Notes: a model not told the origin generated them from the sequence alone. A DNA stretch of 64,000 nucleotides from Vreelandella aquamarina (GCF_020075495.1 NZ_JABYQT010000003.1:124001-188000), one strand, 5' to 3'; counted from the stretch's first letter, positions 35,098 through 44,138 are shown. Numbers and translations: made by a program.

Positions 35098-36324
35098 TTA
35101 TTCCCAGGCAGGAAAGGGGTCCGGCAGCGTTTTCCAGTGTTCGGCCCCGGCGAGCAGTTCGTCCTCGGTCAAAAGGCAGTCATCCAGCGCCTGACGCATC
35201 CGCGCCTGATCCAGGTGCTGGCCGATAAATACCAGCTCCTGGCGCATATCGCCAAACGGCTCTTCCCACTTCTCCAGAATGAAGGCGCGATACTCTGCGT
35301 CCTCCGGCCAGCGCTCTTCCGGGATCGCCTTCCAGAACATGCCGGCCACGCCGTGGTGGGCGATGCCGCCGGCCTGGCTCCACTGTCCGGCCCACTGGGG
35401 GCGAGTCGCCAGCCAGAAGAAGCCTTTCGAGCGCAAGAGGCCTTCGCCAAACCACTCTGAATGAAGCAGCTCAAAAAACTTCGCGGGGTGAAACGGGCGG
35501 CGTGCATGGTAGGCAAAGCTGCCAATGCCATACTCTTCGGTTTCCGGCACATGCTCGCCGCGCATCTCCTTGAGCCAGCCTGGCGCCTGCTGGGCGTGCT
35601 CGAAGTCGAATCGGCCGGTGTTCAGCACTTTATCAAGCGGTACGCCTCCTTGGCGGATCGGCACCAGCTCCGCCTCGGGATTGAGCGAGTGCAGAATGGC
35701 TTTCAGAGAGGCAAGCTCGGTGTCGCTGATCAAGTCCGTCTTGCTGATCAGCAAGACGTCGCAGAACTCGATCTGATCGACCAGCAGGTCGGCCACGTTA
35801 CGCTCGTCCTCTTCGCCCAGGCTTTCTCCCGCTTCCGCCAGGCTTTGCGCCTCGCGGTACTGGGCCATGAAGTTGGCACCATCCACCACGGTGACCAGGG
35901 TATCCAGCCGCGCCACCTGGGAAAGGCTCTGACCGCTTTCGTCTTCAAAGGTGAAGGTTTCCGCCACCGGCAACGGCTCGGAGATACCGGTGGATTCGAT
36001 CACCAGATAGTCAAACCTGCCTTCACGGGCCAACTGGCCGACCTCGACCAGCAGATCTTCGCGCAGCGTGCAGCAGATGCAGCCATTGCTCATCTCAACG
36101 AGCCGCTCTTCCGAGCGGTTGAGCGCCACGTCGTTATCCAGAGTGGATTCACCGGGGCCACCGCGCACCAGCGCGGCGTCGATATTCACCTCGCTCATGT
36201 CGTTGACGATCACCGCCACGCGCAGGCCTTCACGGTTGGCGAGGATATGATTCAACACGGTGGTCTTGCCGGCACCGAGAAAGCCCGACAGCACGGTAAC
36301 GGGCAGGGGAGAAAACGCAGTCAT
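35098..36324 (-). CDS. COG0523 (CobW/ZigA-like) metal-handling GTPase
   Basis: This 408-residue G3E GTPase has Walker A GFLGAGKT (14-21), the metal-binding CxCC motif C82-I-C84-C85 in NGCICC, a Walker B-like ESTGISEP and base-recognition SKTD. The C-terminal CobW_C domain contains [12 protein letters not shown]0523 proteins act as GTP-driven metallochaperones. Those under Zur control (ZigA, ZagA, YeiR types) deliver zinc when it is scarce. The start at ATG 36324 gives the usual N-terminus; a longer frame to 36408 would run through the Zur-like site, which lies 33-45 bases upstream of this ATG. A nitrile-hydratase-activator or cobalamin role is less likely because no such genes are nearby. Confidence 0.9.
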   Translation of the reverse strand: MTAFSPLPVTVLSGFLGAGKTTVLNHILANREGLRVAVIVNDMSEVNIDAALVRGGPGESTLDNDVALNRSEERLVEMSNGCICCTLREDLLVEVGQLAREGRFDYLVIESTGISEPLPVAETFTFEDESGQSLSQVARLDTLVTVVDGANFMAQYREAQSLAEAGESLGEEDERNVADLLVDQIEFCDVLLISKTDLISDTELASLKAILHSLNPEAELVPIRQGGVPLDKVLNTGRFDFEHAQQAPGWLKEMRGEHVPETEEYGIGSFAYHARRPFHPAKFFELLHSEWFGEGLLRSKGFFWLATRPQWAGQWSQAGGIAHHGVAGMFWKAIPEERWPEDAEYRAFILEKWEEPFGDMRQELVFIGQHLDQARMRQALDDCLLTEDELLAGAEHWKTLPDPFPAWE

Positions 36325-36356
36325 TGCCAGAGCGCCTCTAAAGGGTTTTATGTTAT

Positions 36357-36369
36357 GTAATAATATAAC
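36357..36369. promoter_or_regulatory. Zur-like operator upstream of the COG0523 GTPase
   Basis: GTAATAATATAAC (minus strand GTTATATTATTAC) has one mismatch to the Zur core GTTATANTATAAC. It lies within a broader inverted repeat TGTTAT-N8-ATAACA (36351-36370). The site is at the expected promoter position for the GTPase gene. Confidence 0.6.
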
Positions 36370-36443
36370 AATTTGGCGGCAATTAGAAAGGCGTTGCGGC
36401 GACGTCAATCAATAAGCGGAGGCATAAGGCCTTCACTACAGGG

Positions 36444-36462
36444 CAACACAAGCATCGTGTTG
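36444..36462. promoter_or_regulatory. Inverted repeat upstream of the eut promoter
   Basis: CAACAC-N7-GTGTTG lies about 20 bases upstream of the sigma-54-like -24 element. It could be an activator site, but it is closer than most enhancer sites. Confidence 0.35.
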
Positions 36463-36480
36463 TTGAGGTGTTCTCGAAAT

Positions 36481-36496
36481 TGGCGCGAAATATGCT
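36481..36496 (+). promoter_or_regulatory. Sigma-54-like promoter of the ethanolamine genes
   Basis: TGGCGCG-N4-ATGCT carries the invariant GG (36482-36483) and GC (36494-36495) ten bases apart, as in the sigma-54 consensus TGGCAC-N5-TTGC. It lies 130 bases upstream of eutB. Pseudomonas ethanolamine genes are known to need a sigma-54 activator. No activator gene is in the window. Confidence 0.45.
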
Positions 36497-36626
36497 TATA
36501 GAATATGCGGGGCGGGGCGTAGGCCCTGAACGTTAGGCGTGGCTATTTGAAAGGCGCTAAGGTTAAACCCGGTAACTTTCTATTTCGCAATGCTTGGCGT
36601 TGGGAAAATAAATACAAGGAATCTCC

Positions 36627-38042
36627 ATGGCTCAGACCTATCACTCCACCGTGGGAAGCCGACACTATCACTTCAAGAACTTGGCGGAACTGATGGCCAA
36701 GGCGACCCCGCCGCGTTCCGGCGACCGGCTGGCGGGTGTCATTGCCGAAAGCGCCGAAGAGCGCGTGGTCGCGCAGATGGTGCTGGCGGAACTGCCCCTG
36801 GCCACCTTTCTGAATGAAGTGCTGATTCCCTACGAAGATGACGAAATTACCCGGCTGATCATCGACGACCACAACATCGAGGCATTTGCGCCCATCAAGC
36901 ATCTGACGGTGGGTGATTTCCGCAACTGGCTGCTGTCCGACCACGCCACACCCGAGGTGCTGCAAAGCGTGCGCGCGGGCATCACCCCGGAGATGGCCGC
37001 AGCGGTGAGCAAGCTGATGCGCAACCAGGACCTGATTCTGGTAGGCAAGAAGTGCCGGGTCGTCACCGCCTTTCGCAACACCATCGGCCTTCCCGGCAGG
37101 CTCTCCACCCGTCTTCAGCCCAATCATCCGACCGATGATGTCACCGGCATCGCGGCAAGCATTCTGGATGGGCTTCTCTACGGCAGCGGTGACGCGGTGA
37201 TCGGCATCAACCCGGCTACCGACAACGTCGCCCAGAGCGTGAAGCTGATGCGCCTGATGGATGAGGTGATCCAGAAGTACCAGATACCCACTCAGTCCTG
37301 CGTGCTTACCCATGTGACCAATACGTTAGAGGCTATCGAGCAGGGCGCCCCGGTGGATCTGGTGTTTCAATCGATTGGCGGCACTGAAGCGACCAACCGC
37401 AGCTTTGGATTCGATTTAAGTATTCTGGCCGAGGCCGAAGCGGCGGCCCAGTCGCTTAACCGGGGTACGGTGGGGCGCAACGTCATGTACTTTGAAACCG
37501 GCCAGGGCAGCGCGCTTTCTGCTGATGCTCATCAGGGGCTTGACCAGCAAACCTGTGAGGCCCGCGCCTATGCGGTTGCGCGCAAGTTCAACCCGCTGCT
37601 GGTCAATACGGTGGTCGGTTTTATCGGCCCCGAGTACTTATTCGATGGTAAAGAGATCACCCGAGCCGGGCTCGAGGATCATTTCTGCGGCAAGCTTTTG
37701 GGCGTGCCCATGGGCTGTGATGTGTGTTACACCAACCACGCCGAGGCCGATCAGAACGATATGGATAACCTGCTGACCCTGTTGGGCGTGGCGGGTTGCA
37801 ATTTCGTGATGGGCATCCCGGGTTCTGACGACATCATGCTCAATTACCAGACCACCTCGTTTCACGATGCGCTCTACGCTCGTCGAGTGCTCGGGCTCAA
37901 GGCCGCGCCTGAGTTCGAGCGCTGGCTTACCGAGATGCAGATTTTCCAAGATGTGAAAACGCACCGGCTAAACGACCAGCTGCCCGCCGCGTTTGCCAAT
38001 AGTCTGCGCCACCTGCCCAGGGAGCCGCGTCATGACGTCTGA
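36627..38042 (+). CDS. eutB: Ethanolamine ammonia-lyase large subunit
   Basis: The catalytic subunit of adenosylcobalamin-dependent ethanolamine ammonia-lyase, which converts ethanolamine to acetaldehyde and ammonia. The 471-residue protein is collinear with EutB, with the barrel segments CRVVTAFRNTIGLPGRLSTRLQPNHPTDD, GDAVIGINPATDN and MGCDVCYTNHAEADQNDMDNL clear. A good AAGGA lies before ATG 36627. The end overlaps eutC by 11 bases. No microcompartment shell genes are present, which is the short eut arrangement of Pseudomonas-like bacteria. Confidence 0.97.
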   Translation: MAQTYHSTVGSRHYHFKNLAELMAKATPPRSGDRLAGVIAESAEERVVAQMVLAELPLATFLNEVLIPYEDDEITRLIIDDHNIEAFAPIKHLTVGDFRNWLLSDHATPEVLQSVRAGITPEMAAAVSKLMRNQDLILVGKKCRVVTAFRNTIGLPGRLSTRLQPNHPTDDVTGIAASILDGLLYGSGDAVIGINPATDNVAQSVKLMRLMDEVIQKYQIPTQSCVLTHVTNTLEAIEQGAPVDLVFQSIGGTEATNRSFGFDLSILAEAEAAAQSLNRGTVGRNVMYFETGQGSALSADAHQGLDQQTCEARAYAVARKFNPLLVNTVVGFIGPEYLFDGKEITRAGLEDHFCGKLLGVPMGCDVCYTNHAEADQNDMDNLLTLLGVAGCNFVMGIPGSDDIMLNYQTTSFHDALYARRVLGLKAAPEFERWLTEMQIFQDVKTHRLNDQLPAAFANSLRHLPREPRHDV

Positions 38043-38865
38043 CAAGCCTATCGTGGTTGAAAACCCCTGGGAGCGGCTGCGCGCGTTTACCGATGCGCGC
38101 ATTGGCTTGGGCCGGGCTGGTGTCAGCCTGCCCACCGGCAAGCTGCTGGAGTTTCAACTGGCCCACGCCCAGGCACAGGACGCGGTGCATTGCCCGCTGG
38201 ATGTCGAGGCGCTGGCTCAGCAGCTGCAAGAAGCCTTTGCGTTTGAACATGAGCCGCTTCGCTTGCATAGTCAAGTGGAGGACCGGGCCATGTATCTCCA
38301 GCGCCCCGATTTTGGCCGCCGTTTGAATGACGATTCGCGTGAGCGTTTGCAAAAGGCCGCAGCATCGCAATCCCGTGTGAACCTGGCTGTGGTGGTCGTC
38401 GATGGGCTCTCCGCTTTGGCAGTCCAGCAGAACAGCCAGCCGTTCTTGAAAGCGCTCTATCAACAGTTTGAGCAGGATAGTGCCGAGTGGCAGCTGGCAC
38501 CGCTCACTATTGTCGAGCAGGGCCGGGTGGCGATTGGCGATGAAATTGGTGCGCTGCTCAATGCCGATGCGGTAGTGGTGATGATCGGCGAGCGCCCTGG
38601 GCTCAGTTCGCCGGACAGCCTGGGGCTTTATATGACCTGGGCGCCCGAGCCGGGGCTCAAGGACGACCGGCGCAACTGCATCTCCAACGTGCGTCCGGGC
38701 GGGCTGCAAATGGGTGAAGCCGCCAGACGGCTATTTCTACTCTTGAAAGAGGCGCGTCAGAAAAAGCTTTCCGGCGTCAAACTCAAGGATCGCAGCGAGG
38801 ATAACGTACTGGACGGCGATGCAGCCGCAACAGGCTCACCCCGGAATTTTCTGGTTGCTGATTAA
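38032..38865 (+). CDS. eutC: Ethanolamine ammonia-lyase small subunit
   Basis: This 277-residue partner of EutB completes the B12 site. The start at ATG 38032 lies inside the eutB end after a GGAG (38021-38024), so translation is coupled. Typical EutC stretches are FTDARIGLGRAGVSLPTGKLLEFQLAHAQA near the N-terminus, VVVDGLSALAVQQN and the C-terminal RRNCISNVRPGGL. The length is close to E. coli EutC (295). The triple 24-bp repeat begins six bases after the stop. Confidence 0.96.
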   Translation: MTSDKPIVVENPWERLRAFTDARIGLGRAGVSLPTGKLLEFQLAHAQAQDAVHCPLDVEALAQQLQEAFAFEHEPLRLHSQVEDRAMYLQRPDFGRRLNDDSRERLQKAAASQSRVNLAVVVVDGLSALAVQQNSQPFLKALYQQFEQDSAEWQLAPLTIVEQGRVAIGDEIGALLNADAVVVMIGERPGLSSPDSLGLYMTWAPEPGLKDDRRNCISNVRPGGLQMGEAARRLFLLLKEARQKKLSGVKLKDRSEDNVLDGDAAATGSPRNFLVAD

Positions 38866-38870
38866 ACTCA

Positions 38871-38942
38871 AAGGTGTACCACTGCTAATAACAAAAGGTG
38901 TACCACTGCTAATAACAAAAGGTGTACCACTGCTAATAACAA
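38871..38942. repeat. Three perfect 24-bp tandem repeats
   Basis: The unit AAGGTGTACCACTGCTAATA plus ACAA occurs three times in direct contact, at 38871-38894, 38895-38918 and 38919-38942, with no mismatch. It lies between eutC and the ethanolamine permease gene, ending 73 bases before that start. The period of 24 equals eight codons, and a short frame crosses it, but no ribosome-binding site or family supports a protein. Possible iteron-like regulator sites or a variable-number repeat. Confidence 0.9.
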
Positions 38943-39015
38943 TAGAGGACTTGGCATTACAGCCTGACAGCACGCCGCTGACATTCGCTTCGTTCCTCAC
39001 TAAAAGGGCAAGACA

Positions 39016-40425
39016 ATGACACAATCTTCTGTTGATCAGGCGTACCTGGCCAAGCGCCAGTTGCGTAAAGGTACCGCGGGATGGCTACTTCTGGCGGGGC
39101 TTGGGGTGTCCTACGTTATATCGGGAGATTTCGCGGGATGGAACTTTGGCATCGCCGAAGCCGGGTGGGGCGGGTTTGCGATTGCTGCCTGTTTAATGGC
39201 CTTGATGTACCTGGCGCTGGTGCTGTCGCTTGCCGAGATGTCCGCCGCGATTCCCGCGGCTGGCGGTGGCTACAGCTTTGCCCGCCAGGCCATGGGGCCT
39301 GCCGGGGGCTATTTAACCGGGCTGGCAGTACTGATCGAGTACGCTCTGGCGCCCGCTGCGATCGTGATTTTCATTGGCTCTGCGGTGGAAGCCCTCACCG
39401 GCCTGGATGGGCCGCTGGTGTATCTGTTGTTTTACGCGGTCTTTATCGGCATTCACCTGGCAGGGGTCGGGGAAGCGCTGAAGGTAATGATGGTGATCAG
39501 CGGCTTGGCCGTGTTTGCCATTCTGGCCACGGCGGTGGCGCTGATCGGCAGTTTTGATGCGGACAATCTATTCGATATTGCGCCCACTGACGCGGCAGGC
39601 GCCAGCACCTTCATGCCCTATGGCTGGTACGGTATCTGGGCGGCACTGCCGTTTGGCATGTGGCTATTCTTAGCCGTGGAAGGCGTGCCGCTTGCCGCGG
39701 AAGAGGCCAAAGATCCCGCCCGCGATATGCCCACAGGGATCATTGGCGCGATGCTGTTTCTGCTCTTCACGGCCTTGCTGGTCGTGGTATTGCTGGCCGG
39801 GGCCGCCGGGGCTGAAATGATCGGCCAAAGCGGTGTGCCGTTGGTGGATGCACTCAATGCAGCGGGCAGCCCGATGCTTGCCACGCTGGTTAACGTGCTG
39901 GGGCTGGCGGGGCTGATCGCCTCATTCTTCTCGATTATTTATGGTTATAGCCGCTTGGTATTTGCGCTTTCCCGCGCAGGCTATCTACCTAAACGATTGT
40001 CGCTGACCAGCAGTCGAAAAGTGCCTTATCTGGCACTGATTGTTCCGGGGATATTCGGCTTTCTGGCCTCGTTAAGCGGCGAGGGCGATCTGATCCTGGC
40101 AATGGCCGTGGTGGGCGCCACGCTCTCCTATGCACTGATGGCGCTTAGCCATATCCTGCTGCGTCTTAAACGCCCAGACCTGCCGCGCCCTTATAAAACT
40201 CCCGGGGGGATCGTCACGTCTTCCATCGCCCTGGTGCTGGCGCTGGTCGCCCTCACCGGCGTTTACGCGTTTGATCCGCGCGCGTTCAACTACACCCTCA
40301 TGCTGTCCATTGCCGGGGTGGTCTACTTCTTCCTCTACAGCAAGAACACACTGGTGGCGAAAAACGCCGAGGAGGAGTTTGCGCTGGTGATCGCCGAACC
40401 GGCAGTGTCAGGCGCCAACGGGTAA
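39016..40425 (+). CDS. eat: Ethanolamine permease
   Basis: This 469-residue APC-superfamily transporter has about 12 membrane segments. The N-terminus (LLAGLGVSYVISGDFAGWNFGIAEAGWGG) and FLAVEGVPLAAEEAKDPARDMP match the ethanolamine permease (Eat/EutH-replacing) type found with eutBC in Pseudomonas and Halomonas. It imports ethanolamine for the lyase encoded upstream. The 150-base gap to eutC contains the three 24-bp repeats. An AAGGGCAAG precedes the ATG. Confidence 0.9.
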   Translation: MTQSSVDQAYLAKRQLRKGTAGWLLLAGLGVSYVISGDFAGWNFGIAEAGWGGFAIAACLMALMYLALVLSLAEMSAAIPAAGGGYSFARQAMGPAGGYLTGLAVLIEYALAPAAIVIFIGSAVEALTGLDGPLVYLLFYAVFIGIHLAGVGEALKVMMVISGLAVFAILATAVALIGSFDADNLFDIAPTDAAGASTFMPYGWYGIWAALPFGMWLFLAVEGVPLAAEEAKDPARDMPTGIIGAMLFLLFTALLVVVLLAGAAGAEMIGQSGVPLVDALNAAGSPMLATLVNVLGLAGLIASFFSIIYGYSRLVFALSRAGYLPKRLSLTSSRKVPYLALIVPGIFGFLASLSGEGDLILAMAVVGATLSYALMALSHILLRLKRPDLPRPYKTPGGIVTSSIALVLALVALTGVYAFDPRAFNYTLMLSIAGVVYFFLYSKNTLVAKNAEEEFALVIAEPAVSGANG

Positions 40426-40445
40426 CGAGGCCCGCCTTTCTTGTA

Positions 40446-40475
40446 AAGCCCCCGTGCTCGATAGCCCGGGGGCTT
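40446..40475 (+). terminator. Terminator-like hairpin after eat
   Basis: AAGCCCCCG (40446-40454) and CGGGGGCTT (40467-40475) form a 9-bp stem with a 12-base loop 20 bases after the stop. There is no T tract, so it is probably weak. Confidence 0.55.
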
Positions 40476-40516
40476 GGCATCGTATAGGCTGGGGGAAAAC
40501 GCCAAGAGACTTGCCT

Positions 40517-42280
40517 GTGAAAACCACGCCCGCCTACCGTTTGGCCGCCACGCTTCTGCATGGGTTTGATGCGTATCGTACGCGCTTCAAAGCGATTACC
40601 CGGGACGCCAGCCGGCGGTTTCGTGAGGGAGCCTGGCGTGAAGGGCAGCAGGCTTCGATTGATCGCATCAACCTCTACCAGCAGAAAGTAGACGAGGGGC
40701 TTTCAAGCCTCAGGCAGGCGTTTTCCGAGGACATGCTGGCCCACTGCGAACTCTGGCGGGAGGCGCGCGGCCACTACGCCGAGCTGATCAGCCAACGGCT
40801 GGATTTCGAGCTGGCTGAAACCTTCTTCAATTCGCTGTTCTGCGCCGTGTTCAAGCACCGCCATATCCGCAACGACTGGATGTTTGTCGAGAGTTCGCGC
40901 ACCCGTGCCGCACACCGCTCGGGCATCGAGCTGTGCCGGCGCCACCGGGTAAATGGCAACTGGCAGAAGGCGTTGAAATGGGCGCTTCACGGCGCCGAGC
41001 TGGAAAACCCCTTTGCCGATATGAATCGCGACACGCGCCTGGGCGCGAAGCGGCTGGCGGGGCTTTTGCCGAGTGCTATCACCCACGCTCAGGACGCCAG
41101 CATCGAGCTGCTCAACAGCGTTTTCTACCGCAACAAGGGCGCCTACCTGGTAGGGCGGATAAGTGGTGGTGGTCGGCACGTGCCTCTGGTGCTGCCCATT
41201 CGCCACAGCGAACGCTTTGACGAGCAGGCGGGAGCAGACCCCGGGCTGCACCTGGATACCGTGCTGATCGACCCCGACGACGTGGCGATTGTGTTCTCGT
41301 TCACCCGTGCCTACTTCCAGGTCGAGGTGCCGGTACCCGGTGAGTTCGTCGATTACCTGCAGACCCTGATGCCGCACAAGCCTGCCGGAGAGCTCTACGC
41401 GGCCATCGGCTTTTTCAAGCACGGCAAGACCGAGTTCTTCCGTGCCCTGAATCGGCAGGTCGCCAGACGCGAGGATCGGTTCGTGATCGCACCCGGGGTG
41501 CGCGGCATGGTGATGGCGGTGTTCGTGCTGCCGAGTGCTCGTACGGTATTCAAGATCATCAAGGACAAGTTCGACCCGGCCAAGGACGTGACCCACGCGG
41601 CAGTGCGCGAAAAGTACCGGCTGGTAAAGCGCCACGACCGGGTGGGGCGCATGGCCGACACTCAGGAGTTTTCCAACTTCATCGTCCGCAAGGATCATTT
41701 CGACCCCGAATGCCTGGCGCACCTGCTGGACGTCGCTTCTGCCACTGTCACCCTCAAGGATGACAAGGTGATCATCAGGCACTGCTACACCGAGCGCATG
41801 ATGACACCGCTCAATATCTATCTTGAGCAGTGCAGCCAGGATGCGCAGCAGGCCGTGCTCAGGGATTACGGCGATGCCATCAAGCAGATGGCCGCGGCCA
41901 ACATCTTCCCTGGCGATATGCTGCTGAAGAACTTCGGCGTCACTCGGCAGGGGCGGGTGATCTTCTACGACTATGATGAGGTGTGCTATCTCACCGAGTG
42001 CCGTTTTCGCGCCATGCCCGCTACAAGCGGTGGTGACTACCTGAGCGGGGGAAACGAAAGCGTCTCCCTCGGCCCGAACGATATCTTTCCCGAGGAGTTC
42101 GGCCCGTTCATGTTCGCCAACCCGGAGCGGCTGCAACTGTTCAGGACGTTTCATCCGGAGCTGTTCGAGGTCGGCTACTGGCAGGGTCTGCAGCAGGCCA
42201 TTGTCGATGGTCGCATCATTGACGTGTACCCTTATGGTAACGAGCAGCGTTTTGTAGCCGCTGACCCCTCAACACGTTGA
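40517..42280 (+). CDS. aceK: Isocitrate dehydrogenase kinase/phosphatase
   Basis: This 587-residue bifunctional enzyme phosphorylates isocitrate dehydrogenase to send carbon to the glyoxylate shunt on acetate, and reverses this. That fits an ethanolamine or acetate diet. The start is GTG 40517 (VKTTPAYRLAATLLHGFDAY), which matches the family N-terminus; the upstream frame to 40454 runs through the hairpin of the preceding gene. The ATP-binding loop region is FVIAPGVRGMVMAVFVLPS and the catalytic part MLLKNFGVTRQGRVIFYDYDEVCYL. It is not in an aceBA operon here, and a sirtuin gene follows 13 bases later. Confidence 0.97.
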   Translation: MKTTPAYRLAATLLHGFDAYRTRFKAITRDASRRFREGAWREGQQASIDRINLYQQKVDEGLSSLRQAFSEDMLAHCELWREARGHYAELISQRLDFELAETFFNSLFCAVFKHRHIRNDWMFVESSRTRAAHRSGIELCRRHRVNGNWQKALKWALHGAELENPFADMNRDTRLGAKRLAGLLPSAITHAQDASIELLNSVFYRNKGAYLVGRISGGGRHVPLVLPIRHSERFDEQAGADPGLHLDTVLIDPDDVAIVFSFTRAYFQVEVPVPGEFVDYLQTLMPHKPAGELYAAIGFFKHGKTEFFRALNRQVARREDRFVIAPGVRGMVMAVFVLPSARTVFKIIKDKFDPAKDVTHAAVREKYRLVKRHDRVGRMADTQEFSNFIVRKDHFDPECLAHLLDVASATVTLKDDKVIIRHCYTERMMTPLNIYLEQCSQDAQQAVLRDYGDAIKQMAAANIFPGDMLLKNFGVTRQGRVIFYDYDEVCYLTECRFRAMPATSGGDYLSGGNESVSLGPNDIFPEEFGPFMFANPERLQLFRTFHPELFEVGYWQGLQQAIVDGRIIDVYPYGNEQRFVAADPSTR

Positions 42281-42293
42281 AACAGAGGCAACC

Positions 42294-43007
42294 ATGACGA
42301 CAGCGCGCCATCTGGTGGTATTTACCGGCTCCGGGATCAGCGCCGAAAGCGGTATCAAGACCTTTCGCGCCAGCGACGGCCTATGGGAAGACCATCCGGT
42401 GGAAGAGGTGGCGACCCCCGAAGGTTTTCAGCGTAACCCCGAACGGGTGCTGGCATTCTACAACCAGCGCCGCGAGCAGATCCGCAAGGCCAAGCCCAAC
42501 GCGGCGCACCGCGCCCTGGCAAGTCTTGAACAGGCGGGGTTCAAGGTCACCATCATTACCCAGAACATCGACGACCTGCACGAACGCGCAGGCTCAAGCG
42601 AAGTGATTCACCTGCACGGCGAGATTCTCAACGCCCGCTCAAGCGTGGATGAGCGCATGCGCTACCCGCTGTCCAAGGGAGGCATCGCGCTTGGCGACAT
42701 GTGCGACAAGGGCAGCCAGCTGCGTCCGGATGTGGTCTGGTTCGGCGAGAGCGTGCCGCTGTTTGAAGAGGCTTGCGAGATCGCCGCCCAGGCGGACTTC
42801 CTGTTGGTCGTGGGCACCTCACTTGCGGTCATGCCGGCTGCATCGCTGCTCTCCTACATCGACTACGACACGCCCTGTGCGCTGATAGACCCCGACGCCG
42901 AGGCGCTGAGCCCGCCCGGCGTGGCGGCCATCAAGGCCACCGCCGGGGAGGGCGTACCGGCACTGGTCGCGCAGTGGAAGGCGCGGGGCACGCTGGCGCT
43001 ACCCTAG
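42294..43007 (+). CDS. Sir2-family NAD-dependent deacylase lacking the zinc tetrad
   Basis: This 237-residue sirtuin has the NAD motif GSGISAESGIKTFR, TQNIDDLHERAG and the catalytic histidine in HLHGEI, plus RPDVVWFGESVP and VVGTSLAVMPAA. It removes acyl groups from lysines using NAD. The usual two CxxC pairs of the zinc module are missing: between ARSSVDERM and QLRPDV there is only one cysteine (DMCDKG). It follows aceK by 13 bases and could be co-transcribed, which is notable because central-metabolism enzymes are frequent acylation targets. Confidence 0.92.
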   Translation: MTTARHLVVFTGSGISAESGIKTFRASDGLWEDHPVEEVATPEGFQRNPERVLAFYNQRREQIRKAKPNAAHRALASLEQAGFKVTIITQNIDDLHERAGSSEVIHLHGEILNARSSVDERMRYPLSKGGIALGDMCDKGSQLRPDVVWFGESVPLFEEACEIAAQADFLLVVGTSLAVMPAASLLSYIDYDTPCALIDPDAEALSPPGVAAIKATAGEGVPALVAQWKARGTLALP

Positions 43008-43016
43008 GCTGATCCA

Positions 43017-44081
43017 TCAGACACCGGCATCTACCGCAAGCTCGGCGGCACGCTCGTCGAGCCGCTGCTGCTGCGCCTGCTGGGCAAGGCGCGCGGCCTG
43101 GGTATCGGTACGTTCGCAGGTCTCGCGCTGCTCTGGATGCAGGCCCAGCTTGGTGAACAGGGCGCGGTCGCGGTCGGCCTGGGGGTTGCCGGTGGTCAAC
43201 AACTTGTCGCCGTAGAAGATCGAATTGGCGCCTGCCAGAAACGCCAGCGCCTGGGTGGATTCGCTCATCTGCTCGCGCCCGGCAGAGAGGCGCACGTGGC
43301 TCTGTGGCATGATGATGCGGGCCACGGCAATGGCGCGGATAAATTCGATAGGGTCCAGGTCCTCGGCGTTTTCAAGCGGCGTACCGGGAACCTTGACCAG
43401 CATGTTGATCGGCACGGATTCCGGGTGCGGGGAGAGCCTGGCCAACTGCTGTAGAAGGGCGCTTCTGTCCTGGGCGTCTTCACCCATGCCTAAAATGCCG
43501 CCGGAGCAGACCTTCATGCCCGCTTCGCGCACCGTCGCCAGGGTCTCCAGGCGGTCGCTGTAGGTGCGCGTGGTGATGATCTCGCCGTAGTAGTCCGGCG
43601 AGGTGTCCAGGTTGTGGTTGTAGTAATCGAGCCCCGCGCTTGCCAGGCGGCTGGCCTGCGTGCCATCCACCATGCCCAGCGTCATGCAGGTTTCAAGCCC
43701 CAGGGCCTTTACCTGGCGAACCATCTCTTCGACCTGCACCAGGTCCTTGTCACGCGGGCTGCGCCACGCCGCGCCCATGCAGAAGCGGCTGGCGCCGGCG
43801 GCTTTTGCTGCCCGGGCTTGTTCGACGACCTTTTCAATCTCCAGCAGCTTCTCTTTTTCGAGCTTCGTAGTGTAGTGGCCGGACTGCGGGCAGTACTTGC
43901 AGTCCTCCGGACAGGCGCCGGTCTTTATCGATAAAAGCGTGGATACCTGCACCGCGTTGGCATCGAAATGCGCCCGGTGAATCTGCTGGGCCTTGAACAG
44001 CAGATCATTGAACGGCAGCGCAAACAGCGCATTGATGTCATCCAGCGTCCAGTCATGACGGGGGGCAGCAGTCGCAGTCAT
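43017..44081 (-). CDS. bioB: Biotin synthase
   Basis: This 354-residue radical SAM enzyme inserts sulfur into dethiobiotin. The [4Fe-4S] motif is C57-x3-C61-x2-C64 ([10 protein letters not shown]). The [2Fe-2S] ligands and arginine lie in [11 protein letters not shown] and [13 protein letters not shown] segments. The start at ATG 44081 abuts a BirA-like operator, leaving only GGTTTACTG as leader next to the ATG and a poor ribosome-binding site. It is convergent with the sirtuin gene. No other bio genes are in the window. Confidence 0.97.
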   Translation of the reverse strand: MTATAAPRHDWTLDDINALFALPFNDLLFKAQQIHRAHFDANAVQVSTLLSIKTGACPEDCKYCPQSGHYTTKLEKEKLLEIEKVVEQARAAKAAGASRFCMGAAWRSPRDKDLVQVEEMVRQVKALGLETCMTLGMVDGTQASRLASAGLDYYNHNLDTSPDYYGEIITTRTYSDRLETLATVREAGMKVCSGGILGMGEDAQDRSALLQQLARLSPHPESVPINMLVKVPGTPLENAEDLDPIEFIRAIAVARIIMPQSHVRLSAGREQMSESTQALAFLAGANSIFYGDKLLTTGNPQADRDRALFTKLGLHPEQRETCERTDTQAARLAQQAQQQRLDERAAELAVDAGV

Positions 44082-44083
44082 CA

Positions 44084-44111
44084 GTAAACCATTTTGATTT
44101 GATAGGTTGAC
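44084..44111. promoter_or_regulatory. BirA-like operator 1 (bioB leader)
   Basis: GTAAACC-N14-GGTTGAC matches the gammaproteobacterial BirA box TTGTAAACC-N14/15-GGTTTACAA with one mismatch in the inner seven bases of the right arm. It lies three bases upstream of bioB. Confidence 0.65.
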
Positions 44112-44138
44112 CAGACTCTATCGGCGTCAAGCGCGCCA

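Noticed and set aside
38871..38942. CRISPR array
   Set aside because: The three units are contiguous with no spacers, and no cas genes are in the window.
38819..39019. A 66-codon plus-strand frame running through the 24-bp repeats (KGVPLLIT x3)
   Set aside because: No ribosome-binding site, overlaps eutC and the eat start, and the open frame follows from the repeat period being a multiple of three.
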